The position numbers were made by a program, and so were the translations under genes. Shown piece by piece: positions 49,698 through 59,297 of a stretch of DNA of 64,000 nucleotides. This DNA comes from Epiperipatus broadwayi. Lineage: Eukaryota > Onychophora > Udeonychophora > Euonychophora > Peripatidae. The notes under the pieces are model-generated. The model worked only from the letters and a program-made list of their open reading frames with translations. It ran no database searches and was not told the DNA's origin. Position 1 is the stretch's first letter, and every line of letters begins with the position of its first letter. Location of the stretch: assembly GCA_028023455.1 (NCBI GenBank), contig JAQFVV010006200.1, forward strand, positions 753,238-817,237, read 5' to 3'.

Positions 49698-50159
49698 ATC
49701 ATTTAAAAAAAAACATACGAAAAATAATTTACAAAGATTAATATAAATAGTAAAATGTAAATATAGGAAATAAATATAAAAAATAATTGCACTTACAAAA
49801 AAATAAAGAATAATACACATTAATTATGTACAATACATACAAATGTTAAAACAACAAAACCAAAGTTTCAAACATTTCTCAAATATATAAAATGATATAT
49901 GATGAACATCTATTAAGTAGTCAACAACAAAATAATTAAATACTCTGACATCATTGTAACTAAATTACCTATGAGTAATTTCCAAATTAAAATCTAGTAA
50001 TGTCATTTAAAATTATTAATTGAATGAGTATTTCCAATGGATATTTTATGGTATAAAAGAACAATGACGATCACTCTATACTTATAAAGCTTAACAATAA
50101 ATAATAAACATAAATTATAATATTCGACATAAATGCCAATTTAAGTCTACCAAAGGTAT
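49698..50159. other. Gene-free AT-rich DNA
   Basis: Nothing recognisable. Weak continuation of the LINE relic at 50160-51510 on the minus strand is possible but unproven. Confidence 0.5.
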
Positions 50160-51510
50160 TTAAATAAATAACTCATTATATATATGTTTAAGGTACATAA
50201 AATAAATAATGAGTAAACAATACAACCATTCCAAACAGATATTATAACACAACATAGTCATCAAAATGTACCTAGGGAAGAATTTCATTAAATAATAAAA
50301 CAACCAAGAACATAAATAAGCAATATAACTTGACAAACATAACCTCAAATCAATAAAAATATTTAAATAACAATAGTTATTAAAAAAATGATATTATTAC
50401 AAGAACAAATGTTATTGTAACAAACTTTATATTGATTATAAATATTGATATTAAGTGAATGCAGAAAGTATTTCTAAGAAAATAGAATTCCCCCATTTTA
50501 TTATGATTGACAGTTAAACAGTTTAGCATAAGCCAGTTATTAATTAATTCCAGAAATGATTAATCATCTGTTTAAGAATATAAATATCAAATAGCATTTT
50601 AAGACAGAACAATATTGTTAGCAAAAACATAAATCACTGAATTCAAAGGTAAAACAAAAAAAAATATTAATATATATTAAAAATTATATGGGGCCAATGG
50701 AACTTCATGATTAACCAATCTAAAATAACTAATAACACCATGTATTTTAGCAGCCTGTTTTCTGACTTTTAAATAACTTTTTAACTATGAAGCAAAATGA
50801 ACCCAAAAACTATATGAATACAATTGATAAATAAGAATTGCATGATGAACAGAGTCAAATGTTTTGAATAAATCCAAATAAATAGCTGAAGACTTGAGCC
50901 CTTATCCAATAACAATGTTAAATAGTGTACATGACTATAAAGAGAATCCAAAATATTCTTTCTAGCAATAAAATCAGACTGGTGTATAGAAATAACATTA
51001 TGCATATTCAAGAACATCATCATATTCTTAATCAAACAGGCAAAACTCTCCATACAATAATGCCACTCAGTGCAAGCCAGATTAGTCAATGGATGCTAGA
51101 AGGCTTGTGCATAAAAATCCTATCTAGTGCCTACTCATTCAATATCCCCAGACTAGTTTCTGGCTTGTGGCTTCGTCAGTGAAGGGCCTTGGATCTGAGC
51201 AAGTGGATCCTGAAGAAGGCCACAGCCAGAAACTAGTCTGGGAATATTGGATAAGTAGGCACTAGATAGGGATTTTATTCACAAGCCTTCTGGCATCCAT
51301 TGATTATTCTGGCTTGCACTGAGTGGCATTACTGTATGGAGAGTTTTGCCTGTTTTAATAACAGTTATGAGCAAGTGTAAGAAATGGTGATAATATGAAG
51401 TAATGATGGAAATAGGCTTATAATTGCAAATAATTAATAAATCATCTTTATTAAAATAAGTGTAACAATACCAACTTTTGAAGATTCTGGGAAATACACT
51501 AGCAGACAAA
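50160..51510 (-). pseudogene. Decayed LINE reverse transcriptase (jockey/CR1-like), split by a palindromic repeat
   Basis: Read on the minus strand from 51510, RT landmarks appear in order. ISLSASVFPRIFKSW and CNYKPISIITS (about 51480-51410) resemble the family's LSTGxFP...NYRPISI. After the repeat insertion (51033-51397) come LNMHNVISIHQSDFIARKN, LDKGSSLQLFIWIYSKHL (motif A region, catalytic Asp lost), then AAKIHGVISYF and VPLAP. A motif C-like VFANNIVLS has Asn-Asn in place of Asp-Asp, followed by ELINNWLMLNCLTVNHNKMG. A C-terminal block near 50350-50160 has FFPRYILMT. Stops and shifts are frequent. The identification rests on the order of motifs and would be settled by a translated search. 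Confidence 0.6.
51033..51397. repeat. Palindromic MITE-like repeat, copy 4 (most complete)
   Basis: Inverted arms run from aaacaggcaaaactctccat to atggagagttttgcctgttt. The centre holds both orientations of gactagtttctggcttgtgg, around gccttggatctgagcaagtg. The flank gaaatggtgataatatgaag matches the other family copies. It interrupts the RT relic of the minus-strand LINE. Confidence 0.78.
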
Positions 51511-53073
51511 GAAATATTAAATAAGTAAATTAGAAGAAATATAAAACAAAATTATTATCTTTAAGAATTTTTGAAGTTGGCTTAATTTGGCAAAATGTTT
51601 TAAGTAAGGTCAGAGTACTAGTGATTCTTAAAAGACTGGTCAAGAAACATTGCCTTTGAACATTGATTGCAGTTAAAATAATGATGATGATAATGACAAT
51701 ATTTTTTCAATTCAATTTCTTATATAAGATGATAATACTAATAATTTACAAATAAACATACAAAATAATAATAATAATTCAATTTATTATTCATATAAAT
51801 CTATACTGCTGACCCAATCACATAATTCAACCAGATATTATATTTGATAACATAAATAGACAAAGTAATAAAATGGATATACACCTATAAACTATATTTT
51901 TAAATAACCCTATAGATAATTTTAAAAAAAATCTAAATCAGCTATATCATTATAAAGTATAAATTATAAATATTAGACAAACAAATTAAAGAAGGCATTT
52001 TTAATATGTTAGAATGGCAAATTCAATGTAAAATAAATTACATACATTGTTTATATTAATAGATATTAAATGAGACAAAATAATATTTTGTTTAATTTCT
52101 CAATCTGAGACAAATTTTATTATTGTAGGAATATATTTGCAATGCAAAGCCATAGTATAGTATATAACACATATGCAGAGTTATTGCAAACAATACACAA
52201 ATATATGGATCATAATGACCAAACATTAATGTTTTTTTACAACACAAATTATTTAAATAAAGTAAAGAATCACCCAGAAATCAATTGAATAAAATCCAAA
52301 TACTAACATGCATACACATTATCATAATGACTAAATTAAAGTAAAATATTTTTTGAAATTATGTAGCCATGGATTATTTTCTGACCTAAGATATTATAAT
52401 CATTTCTTAATTCAGAAATTTAATAATAATAATTATTATACTTTATATATTTTAAGATAATCACTTTTCTTAAAAATAATATATTAATAATACTTATAAA
52501 TAATTTATTTCAATTTTGTATTTTTATATAAAGAGCAATTGCCTAAATTTCCAGAAAATTAACATTGTGCCTAACTTCTGGCTTTAAAGTAGTCAAATGA
52601 AACAACCAAAATCAAAAATATTAATACAAGCTAGAAGTTTATTTTCTTCTTTGCAATAACCTAGAATCATACATGTCACTTCTGATGTCAGTTTTTGCAT
52701 TGATTCTTAATGTTGCATTATATCTCTCTGAGCATATATTGCATAATACTAACATTGTTATCAAACCATACCCAAAAGCAAATAGAGCATTTATTTTGAC
52801 ACATGCATCTATAATATATGAACACATATTTTCAAATCAAGCTAACAACTATATGCACATATATTTTGCAAGTTATATAATATATTTTTACATTTTTTTT
52901 ATAAATTGAATTTAATTATTTTCTTTTAATCTAAAATTTGTGGCATTCTCATGTTTTCCAAAACAGTGTTTGATCTGTTTGCTGTATGAAGTGGAGAATT
53001 GCTGTCTATGATCATAAATACAAGTGACAGCAAGTTAATGTGATTATAACTTGTTTTTGTTTTTCATATATAT
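51511..53073. other. Gene-free AT-rich DNA upstream of the gypsy element
   Basis: No recognised gene. Near 51800 a short stretch (ctgctgacccaatcacat) resembles the SINE head at 2600-2620. (AT)n at 53066-53073 forms the insertion site of the LTR element. Confidence 0.5.
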
Positions 53074-54402
53074 TGTAGTGTATTTTATCCTAGTACAAAT
53101 AGCGTTGGCAATTTAAAAGTTGAATTGATAAATTCCTAACGAAAAATATATTTATATAAATATATTTGATCTATTCATTTAAACAATGTGAGTGTATATG
53201 TTTTTTTTATGTGTGTTTAATGAAATTAAAAAGAGAGAATGAATGTGGAAAGTATAATAAAAATCAAAGAGAAACTTACTTTGTATTTGTTAAATTTAAA
53301 ATAAACCATTATCGCAAGGTCATCAGCAACATGGAAAAAAAGCAATAACATTCATTAAGTAATTAAAGATGGCGATCAAGAAAAAAAAGAAAGACTTTGT
53401 AGGCTAAATTATTTTAAATTTGGTACACATTGGCAGGTGTCAATAGGAGTTGCGCAGAAAGAAAAAAAAATAAACAGGACAAAAGGAATAACAGTTGGTG
53501 CAGAGGGTTCTTCTTAGATCGTCCTTCCTGCAGAGATCAGTAAAAATAAAAATAAACGTGAAGAAATTATGAAAGTGGGCCAAACTACTGTTACTAATAG
53601 ACTGAAATATTAAGATGTGCGAGTAGTAGCAGTTCATTTGCTGGAGTTGCCTTGTACCTGTGTCGCGAACTACCTGAGTGAAGAAGCCATCTCCTACTAG
53701 ATTTTAACCACAAAAACTTAAAGATCGCCGGAATACTGGACCGCAGATCCATTCTAAAGAAATCCATGCATGGTCAACATTAGAAATCCTGCACGTTAAC
53801 ATTCAAACTTACCGGTAAGTAACTTTATTAAATCAAAAAAAATTAGTGATCACTTTCTTGAACTCTTAAGCGTGATGAACTGTCACCACGAGTCATATGA
53901 ATAAAAGAAACAAATGTTAGCTGTAGTTTTATATTTTGATTGTCTTTTTATATTTTATTCTCTCGATCATATTAATGTTTTTGTTTCATATTAATAAAGT
54001 AAAATATAACTTACGTTGTTATTAATTCTTATAGTTCTAAATTCATTACAATTTAGACATTATTATAATTCAAATAAATTGCCAATGTTGTACTGAAACA
54101 CAATCCTCCGGAGATTCCAAAATGTCATCGTAGCTAAATAAATAAAAAAGGGATGTTTGCCAGTGAATTCTAATATAGAATTCTGGTGCCTTTCAAATAA
54201 ATTAAAAGCTGGCTTACTTGATCCCATTATTTTAGTAGCTACATTAGTTAAAAGAGTGTTGTGTGACCAGGAAAAATAATTGCGTCCATTAAATCTTACT
54301 GAATTGTATGACGAAACAAATTTAATAGATAGGATGTAATTTGGTCACTGAGTACGAGTAGTTAACTCATTTAAAACACTAAATAATGTAGTGGACGTTA
54401 CA
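53074..54402 (+). repeat. Gypsy 5' LTR
   Basis: 1329 bp, starting tgtagtgtattttatcctag and ending gtggacgttaca. It aligns over its full length with 57970-59297. Short frames inside it occur in both copies and I do not treat them as genes. Confidence 0.93.
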
Positions 54403-54403
54403 A

Positions 54404-54421
54404 TGCCGCCCAACTCGAGGC
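54404..54421 (+). other. Putative primer-binding site
   Basis: One base after the 5' LTR comes tgccgcccaactcgaggc. Its position and TG-CGCCCAAC pattern resemble retroelement primer-binding sites. The third base differs from the usual TGG. The priming tRNA is not determinable here. Confidence 0.5.
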
Positions 54422-54670
54422 TTTGACGAGAACCACGTCCTGAGATAGGAGTAAATAATAAAAGTTAAATATAAAAGAGTTTTGTGGTTTTTTTTGTTTT
54501 TGTTTCACATATGTAGGTAAAAAAAAAAAAGAGTAGGCAAAATGATGGAAATAAAGTAGCTCGTAAAATAAAGTGACAGCAGGGTGGAGCAGCTTCGGCA
54601 AATGTATTAATAAAAAAAACAATAGAATAGAAATCAAGCAAAGTATACAAAGTACAGAGATATTGAAGCT

Positions 54671-55224
54671 ATGATAGATAAAATGAAAGGAATAAATAAT
54701 CTGATTTGCAAATGGGATAAGGAGACCATAAAGTTTGCACCCCAAGAATGCCTGAAAATTACAATATGGGTTAATAATATTGAAGTACATGCATTGTTTG
54801 ATACTGGTAGTCAAATATCAATCATGCCTGATACCGTATACGCATGGATGATACGACAAACTCATGACATTCGAACTCTACCAGTGAGGAAGTCCCTAGT
54901 AACTTTGGCCAATAATAAAAAGGCCCAACTAGAGAGAAAACAAGATGGGTACTAATACGAGTGGGGAAGAGAGTCATACAACATACTTTGTTGATATTGA
55001 AGGGACTCATACATGATGTGATAGTAGGGTCAGATTTTATGCATAAAACAGGGTGTTTAATTAACTATAAAGAAGGCAGTATTACATGTGAAGGGGAAAT
55101 AGTAGAATTTAAATCAAAAGAAAAGACACTGCCAAAAGAAATATGTAGTATACTGAAGCTAGACAGAGAGGGAGCAAGGGGAAGGATGGGAAAAGACAGT
55201 GAAGAAATTATTAGACAAGTATAA
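54671..55224 (+). pseudogene. pol: Retroviral-type aspartic protease, frameshifted
   Basis: The first frame (54671-54955) carries ALFDTGSQISIMPDTVY with the catalytic Asp-Thr-Gly at residues 44-46. The second frame (54961-55224) continues with LIHDVIVGSDFMHKTG, the ILG-like second half of the fold. The switch lies between about 54930 and 54960. Another shift near 55195-55224 leads into the RT frame. The protease would have processed the polyprotein. Upstream, 54403-54670 holds no capsid or zinc-knuckle sequence, so nothing remains of gag. Confidence 0.8.
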
Positions 55225-55450
55225 TGAAAATTTTTCAGATAGACCGGGGATAATTAAGGGGTATGAACATCGAATTAGGATCATAGATGGCATGCCATAT
55301 CAGGCACGATCGTATCCGGTGCCTTATCAATATCGAATGGAAGTGGAAAAACAATTGTTGCAGATGGAAGAGTGGGGAATTATAATGAAGGGATCATCAC
55401 CATATAACAACCCATTGGTGATAGTAAAAAAAAAAAGATGGGTCAGTTAG
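55199..55450 (+). pseudogene. pol: Reverse transcriptase N-terminal part
   Basis: These 83 codons carry the linker and fingers start typical of Ty3/gypsy RT: the pattern HRI...YQARSYPVPYQYRMEVEKQL, then EEWGIIMKGSSPYNNPLVIV. The frame is lost at a run of eleven A (55426-55436), after which the RT continues in another frame. A homopolymer indel, biological or from sequencing, is the simplest cause. Confidence 0.85.
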
Positions 55451-55502
55451 GTTATGCTTAGATGCGAGACAGCTTAATAGAATTACCTGGCCTGACCAAA
55501 AC

Positions 55503-56270
55503 GTGCCTCCACCGATGAACGAATTATTGAACAGGTTCCATGGTAAAGAAATCTTTTCGACATTAGATCTGACGGCCAGTTATTGGCAGATTAAACTACA
55601 CCCAGCAGACCGCCAATATACAGCCTTCAGATATAACGGCATATCTTACCAATTTAATAGAATGCCATTTGGATTAAGGAACAGCGGAGCAGGATTGCTA
55701 AAGTGCCTAGACAGAGTATTATCACCCGAAATCAAGAGTTTCATGACTATTTATATGGATGATGTCATAATTGCATCTAAAAATCCAAGAGAGCACTTAA
55801 GACATTTGGAAATATTTTTACAAGAATGCCAAGACAAAGGTATCCGCATTAATTTGCAAAAGAGTTGTATAGCCGCTGCAGAAGTCAGTTTCTTAGGGCA
55901 CTTGATCAGTAAAACAGGGATTAAGCCTCATCCTGATAAAATACAAGCCATCAGAGACTTCCCAGCCCCTAAGTCAGTGAAACAGGTAAAGTCCTTCTTA
56001 GGACTATGTAATTTTTATAATAAATTTTACAGAAACTTTGCAGCAGATATGGAACCTTTATTACAGTTATTACGAAAAAATGTCCCATGGGAATGGACAG
56101 ATAAACATAATGAAGTGTTCAAAGGCATCAAAGAAAAATTTTTGGGACAAGTCATGCTGATATACCCTGATTTTAAGAAAACCTTTATAGTACAGGTGGA
56201 TAGCAGTGGATATGGACTAGGTGCGGCTTTGATGCAGATGCAGGAAGATGGTAGTCAAGGAGTAATATAG
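55503..56270 (+). CDS. pol: Reverse transcriptase palm and start of RNase H
   Basis: The 255-codon frame starts inside the RT; the true reading enters from about 55437. It shows FSTLDLTASYWQI with catalytic Asp22, FNRMPFGLRNSGAG, and the catalytic box IYMDDVII (Asp86/Asp87). FLGHLISKTGIKPHPDKI and VKSFLGLCNFYNKFYRNFA (thumb/connection) follow, then the start of RNase H with VDSSGYGLGAAL (Asp233). It copies the element RNA in cytoplasmic particles. It ends in an in-frame TAG (56268-56270) in the middle of RNase H; the frame resumes immediately after. The YMDD box is intact. Confidence 0.9.
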   Translation: MPPPMNELLNRFHGKEIFSTLDLTASYWQIKLHPADRQYTAFRYNGISYQFNRMPFGLRNSGAGLLKCLDRVLSPEIKSFMTIYMDDVIIASKNPREHLRHLEIFLQECQDKGIRINLQKSCIAAAEVSFLGHLISKTGIKPHPDKIQAIRDFPAPKSVKQVKSFLGLCNFYNKFYRNFAADMEPLLQLLRKNVPWEWTDKHNEVFKGIKEKFLGQVMLIYPDFKKTFIVQVDSSGYGLGAALMQMQEDGSQGVI

Positions 56271-56330
56271 TTCATTAGTAGACCATTAAGGGGACTGGAA
56301 GTCAATTATTCCGTAACGGAAAAGGAAGCG

Positions 56331-57848
56331 TTGGCTGTGGTATGGGTGTTCCAGAGATTTCGACAATTTCTGATAGGGTCAGAGGTGATAGTCAGAACTG
56401 ACCATAAGAGTCTGGAATTCATTAACCACAGTTATCTGTCTAATAGTAGATTGATTCATTGGAGTCTGTTTCTCCAAGAATTCAACTATTCTGTAGAATA
56501 TTGTAAAGGTTCGGAGAATGTAGTGGCAGATGCTTTGAGCCGAAACCCAGGTTTGGAGCCCACAGGGCATTTGCAAATGGAAGATATAAGTCTGACGGCA
56601 TTAAGCACAGAAATTGACATGTCTGTGGAAGATGAATTGAACCACTTAGGTGATAAGCAGAAGTTAGATCCCAGATATCAGGTGATTATAGATAATTTAG
56701 AAAAAAATAAAGATGGGGAAAAGGGAAGGTGTTCCGAAAAATATGGAAGATATCGGTTGAGCAAGGGAGTATTATGGTATTTGGTAGACGTAAAGGAGGG
56801 AATGTGGAGAATGGTAATGCCCAAGATGCTCCAAGAGAGACTAACTATGTATACACACTGCTTATATGGCCATTATGGAGTCCACAAGACCGAGAGATTG
56901 TTGAAAACTTGGTTTTACTGGCCGCACATGAGATACCAAATAACTAAAACGTTGAAAGGGTGTGAACTGTGCCAGAGAACTAAACCAGTCAACAAATCAT
57001 ATGCAGGAACGGTAAACCCGATAATAAAAAAAAGACCGAATGATCTGATAGTGATTGATTTTTACGGGCCACTACCTAGGTTCTGGAAGATGAGGTACAT
57101 ATTAGTGGTATATGATGTTTTTTCGAAATGGGTATGTGCGTACCCTATGCCGCAGGCTAATACAAGGAACACCATATGCATATTAGAAACACAACACTTT
57201 CCCAAAATGGGCAAACCAAAGACAATATTATCTGACCATGGAACTCCTTTCATGGCCAATGAATGGAAGGAGTGGACAGTGAAAATGAAAGTACAACACA
57301 CATTGTCATCTATCCATAACCCTCAGTCGAACCCTTGCGAAAGGGTGATGAGGGAATTGGGAAGACTTTTTAGAGTGTACACATCTTCAAACCATAAAGA
57401 GTGGGTGAAACAGTTGCCCAGAGTAGTGAATTATATCAACTGGATGGAGAATGGTTCCACAAGGTTTGTGCCTATTCGGCTACAGTTCCGTCAACCCATA
57501 CCGAGGCTATACAAGGCCAAGTTGCCAACCATTCCTAAACATATCGATGGAAAGATAGATCAGAGAAAGGCAGCATCCAACATGAGACATGCCACAGTTG
57601 CAAGGGTAGACAGGAGGGGTATAAGACCCAAAGATTTCAAAAAAGGGGACAGGGTATGGGTCCGGACAAATCCCGTTAGCCAAACAGAGAAAGGTATATG
57701 CAAAAAGTTTCAGGAATTATATGAAGGCTCGTATCAAATAGTTAGGGAGAATGGTCCAAATGCATTTACTCTCACAAATGAAAAAGGAAAAAAGGGGACT
57801 TTCAATGCGAGAGCCTTAAGGCCATATAAAACGAATCCTGACAGATAG
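56331..57848 (+). CDS. pol: RNase H end and integrase
   Basis: The same frame as the RT part; coding sense resumes right after the TAG at 56270, so the listed start is only the first start-like codon. Residues 1-75 complete RNase H (VRTDHKSLEF, NVVADALSR). The integrase zinc-binding domain has His181, His185, Cys211 and Cys214. The catalytic core has VIDFYGPL (Asp243), ILSDHGTPF (Asp302) and PCERVMRELG (Glu337), a complete DD-E triad. The C-terminal part has a GDRVWVRTNP-like segment followed by the GPNAFTLTNEKGKKGTFNAR end typical of gypsy integrases. It ends at TAG 57846-57848, about 120 bases before the 3' LTR. No chromodomain or env. Confidence 0.92.
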   Translation: MAVVWVFQRFRQFLIGSEVIVRTDHKSLEFINHSYLSNSRLIHWSLFLQEFNYSVEYCKGSENVVADALSRNPGLEPTGHLQMEDISLTALSTEIDMSVEDELNHLGDKQKLDPRYQVIIDNLEKNKDGEKGRCSEKYGRYRLSKGVLWYLVDVKEGMWRMVMPKMLQERLTMYTHCLYGHYGVHKTERLLKTWFYWPHMRYQITKTLKGCELCQRTKPVNKSYAGTVNPIIKKRPNDLIVIDFYGPLPRFWKMRYILVVYDVFSKWVCAYPMPQANTRNTICILETQHFPKMGKPKTILSDHGTPFMANEWKEWTVKMKVQHTLSSIHNPQSNPCERVMRELGRLFRVYTSSNHKEWVKQLPRVVNYINWMENGSTRFVPIRLQFRQPIPRLYKAKLPTIPKHIDGKIDQRKAASNMRHATVARVDRRGIRPKDFKKGDRVWVRTNPVSQTEKGICKKFQELYEGSYQIVRENGPNAFTLTNEKGKKGTFNARALRPYKTNPDR

Positions 57849-57969
57849 CATTAGGAGAAAACTGGATAGATTTAGACCCCGAAGACCATGGATGTACCAA
57901 AATAAGGTTGGAGAATAAAAGAAGAGTGTAAACACCGTATTTTATTCTTGTCATTGACCGCGGAAGTAT

Positions 57970-59297
57970 TGTACTGTATTTTATCCTAGTACAAATAGCG
58001 TTGGAAATTTAAAAGTTGAATTGATAAATTCCTAACGAAAAATATATTTATATAAATATATTTGATCTATTCATTTAAACAACGTGAGTGTATATGTTTT
58101 TTTTATGTGTGTTTAATGAAATTAAAAAGAGAGAATGAATGTGGAAAGTATAATAAAAATCAAAGAGAAACTTACTTTGTATTTGTTAAATTTAAAATAA
58201 ACCATTATCGCAAGGTCATCAGCAGCATGGAAACAAAGTGATAACATTCTTTAGGTAATTAAAGATGGCGATCAAGAAAAGAAAAAGAAGACTTTGTGAG
58301 CTAAATTCTTTTAAATTTGGTACACATTGGCAGGTGTCAATAGGAGTTGCGCAGAAAGAAAAAAAATAAACAGGACAAAAGGAATAACAGTTGGTGCAGA
58401 GGGTTCTTCTTAGATCGTCCTTCCTGCAGAGATCAGTAAAAATAAAAATAAACGTGAAGAAATTATGAAAGTGGGCCAAACTACTGTTACTAATAGACTG
58501 AAATATTAAGATGTGCAAGTAGTAGCAGTTCATTTGCTGGAGTTGCCTTGTACCTGTGTCATGAACTACCTGAGTGAAGAAGCCATCTCCTACTAGATTT
58601 TAACCACAAAAACTTAAAGATCGCCGGAATACTGGACCGCAGATCCATTCTAAAGAAATCCATGCATGGTCAACATTAGAAATCCTGCACGTTAACATTC
58701 AAACTTACCGGTAAGTAACTTTATTAAATCAAAAAAAATTAGTGATCACTTTCTTGAACTCTTAAGCATGATGAACTGTCGCCATGAGTCATATGAATAA
58801 AAGAAACAAATGTTAGCTGTAGTTTTATATTTTGATTGTCTTTTTATATTTTATTCTCTCGATCATATTAATGTTTTTGTTTCGTATTAATAAAGTAAAA
58901 TATAACTTACGTTGTTATTAATTCTTATAGTTCTAAATTCATTACAATTTAGACATTATTATAATTCAAATAAATTGCCAACGTTGTACTGAAACACAAT
59001 CCTCCGGAGATTCCAAAATGTCATCGTAGCTAAATAAATAAAAAAGGGATGTTTGCCAGTGAATTCTAATATAGAATTCTGGCGCCTTTCAAATAAATTA
59101 AAAGCTGGCTTACTTGATCCCATTATTTTAGTAGCTACATTAGTTAAAAGCATGTTGTGTGACCAGGAAAAATAATTGCGTCCATTAAATCTTACTGAAT
59201 TGTCTGACGAAACAAATTTAATAGATAGGACGTAATTTGTCACTGAGTATGAGTAGTTAACTCATTTAAAACACTAAATAACGTAGTGGACATTACA
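57970..59297 (+). repeat. Gypsy 3' LTR
   Basis: 1328 bp, a near-identical partner of 53074-54402. About half of the roughly 25 substitutions I counted are CpG versus TpG or CpA. It is followed by an (AT)n tract to about 59322. Confidence 0.93.

Larger units (their letters stand above)
53074..59297 (+). mobile_element. Ty3/gypsy-type LTR retrotransposon, pol only
   Basis: Direct repeats 53074-54402 and 57970-59297 (TGTA...TACA) flank a 3.57 kb interior. The interior encodes protease, reverse transcriptase, RNase H and integrase in that order, which is the Ty3/gypsy order. Only about 270 bases separate the 5' LTR from the protease frame, so gag is missing. The pol is broken by several shifts and one in-frame TAG. 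ATAT borders both ends (53070-53073 and 59298-59301) inside (AT)n tracts. The LTRs differ at roughly 2% of positions by eye. Confidence 0.93.

Noticed and set aside
50925-51182. Plus-strand ORF across the palindromic repeat
   Set aside because: The same peptide pieces arise from every copy of the repeat in either orientation; it is repeat sequence, not a gene.
53440-53637. Minus-strand ORFs in the gypsy LTRs (also 58219-58533)
   Set aside because: Lengths differ between the two LTR copies and the translations are Phe/Leu/Ile-rich without motifs; chance frames.
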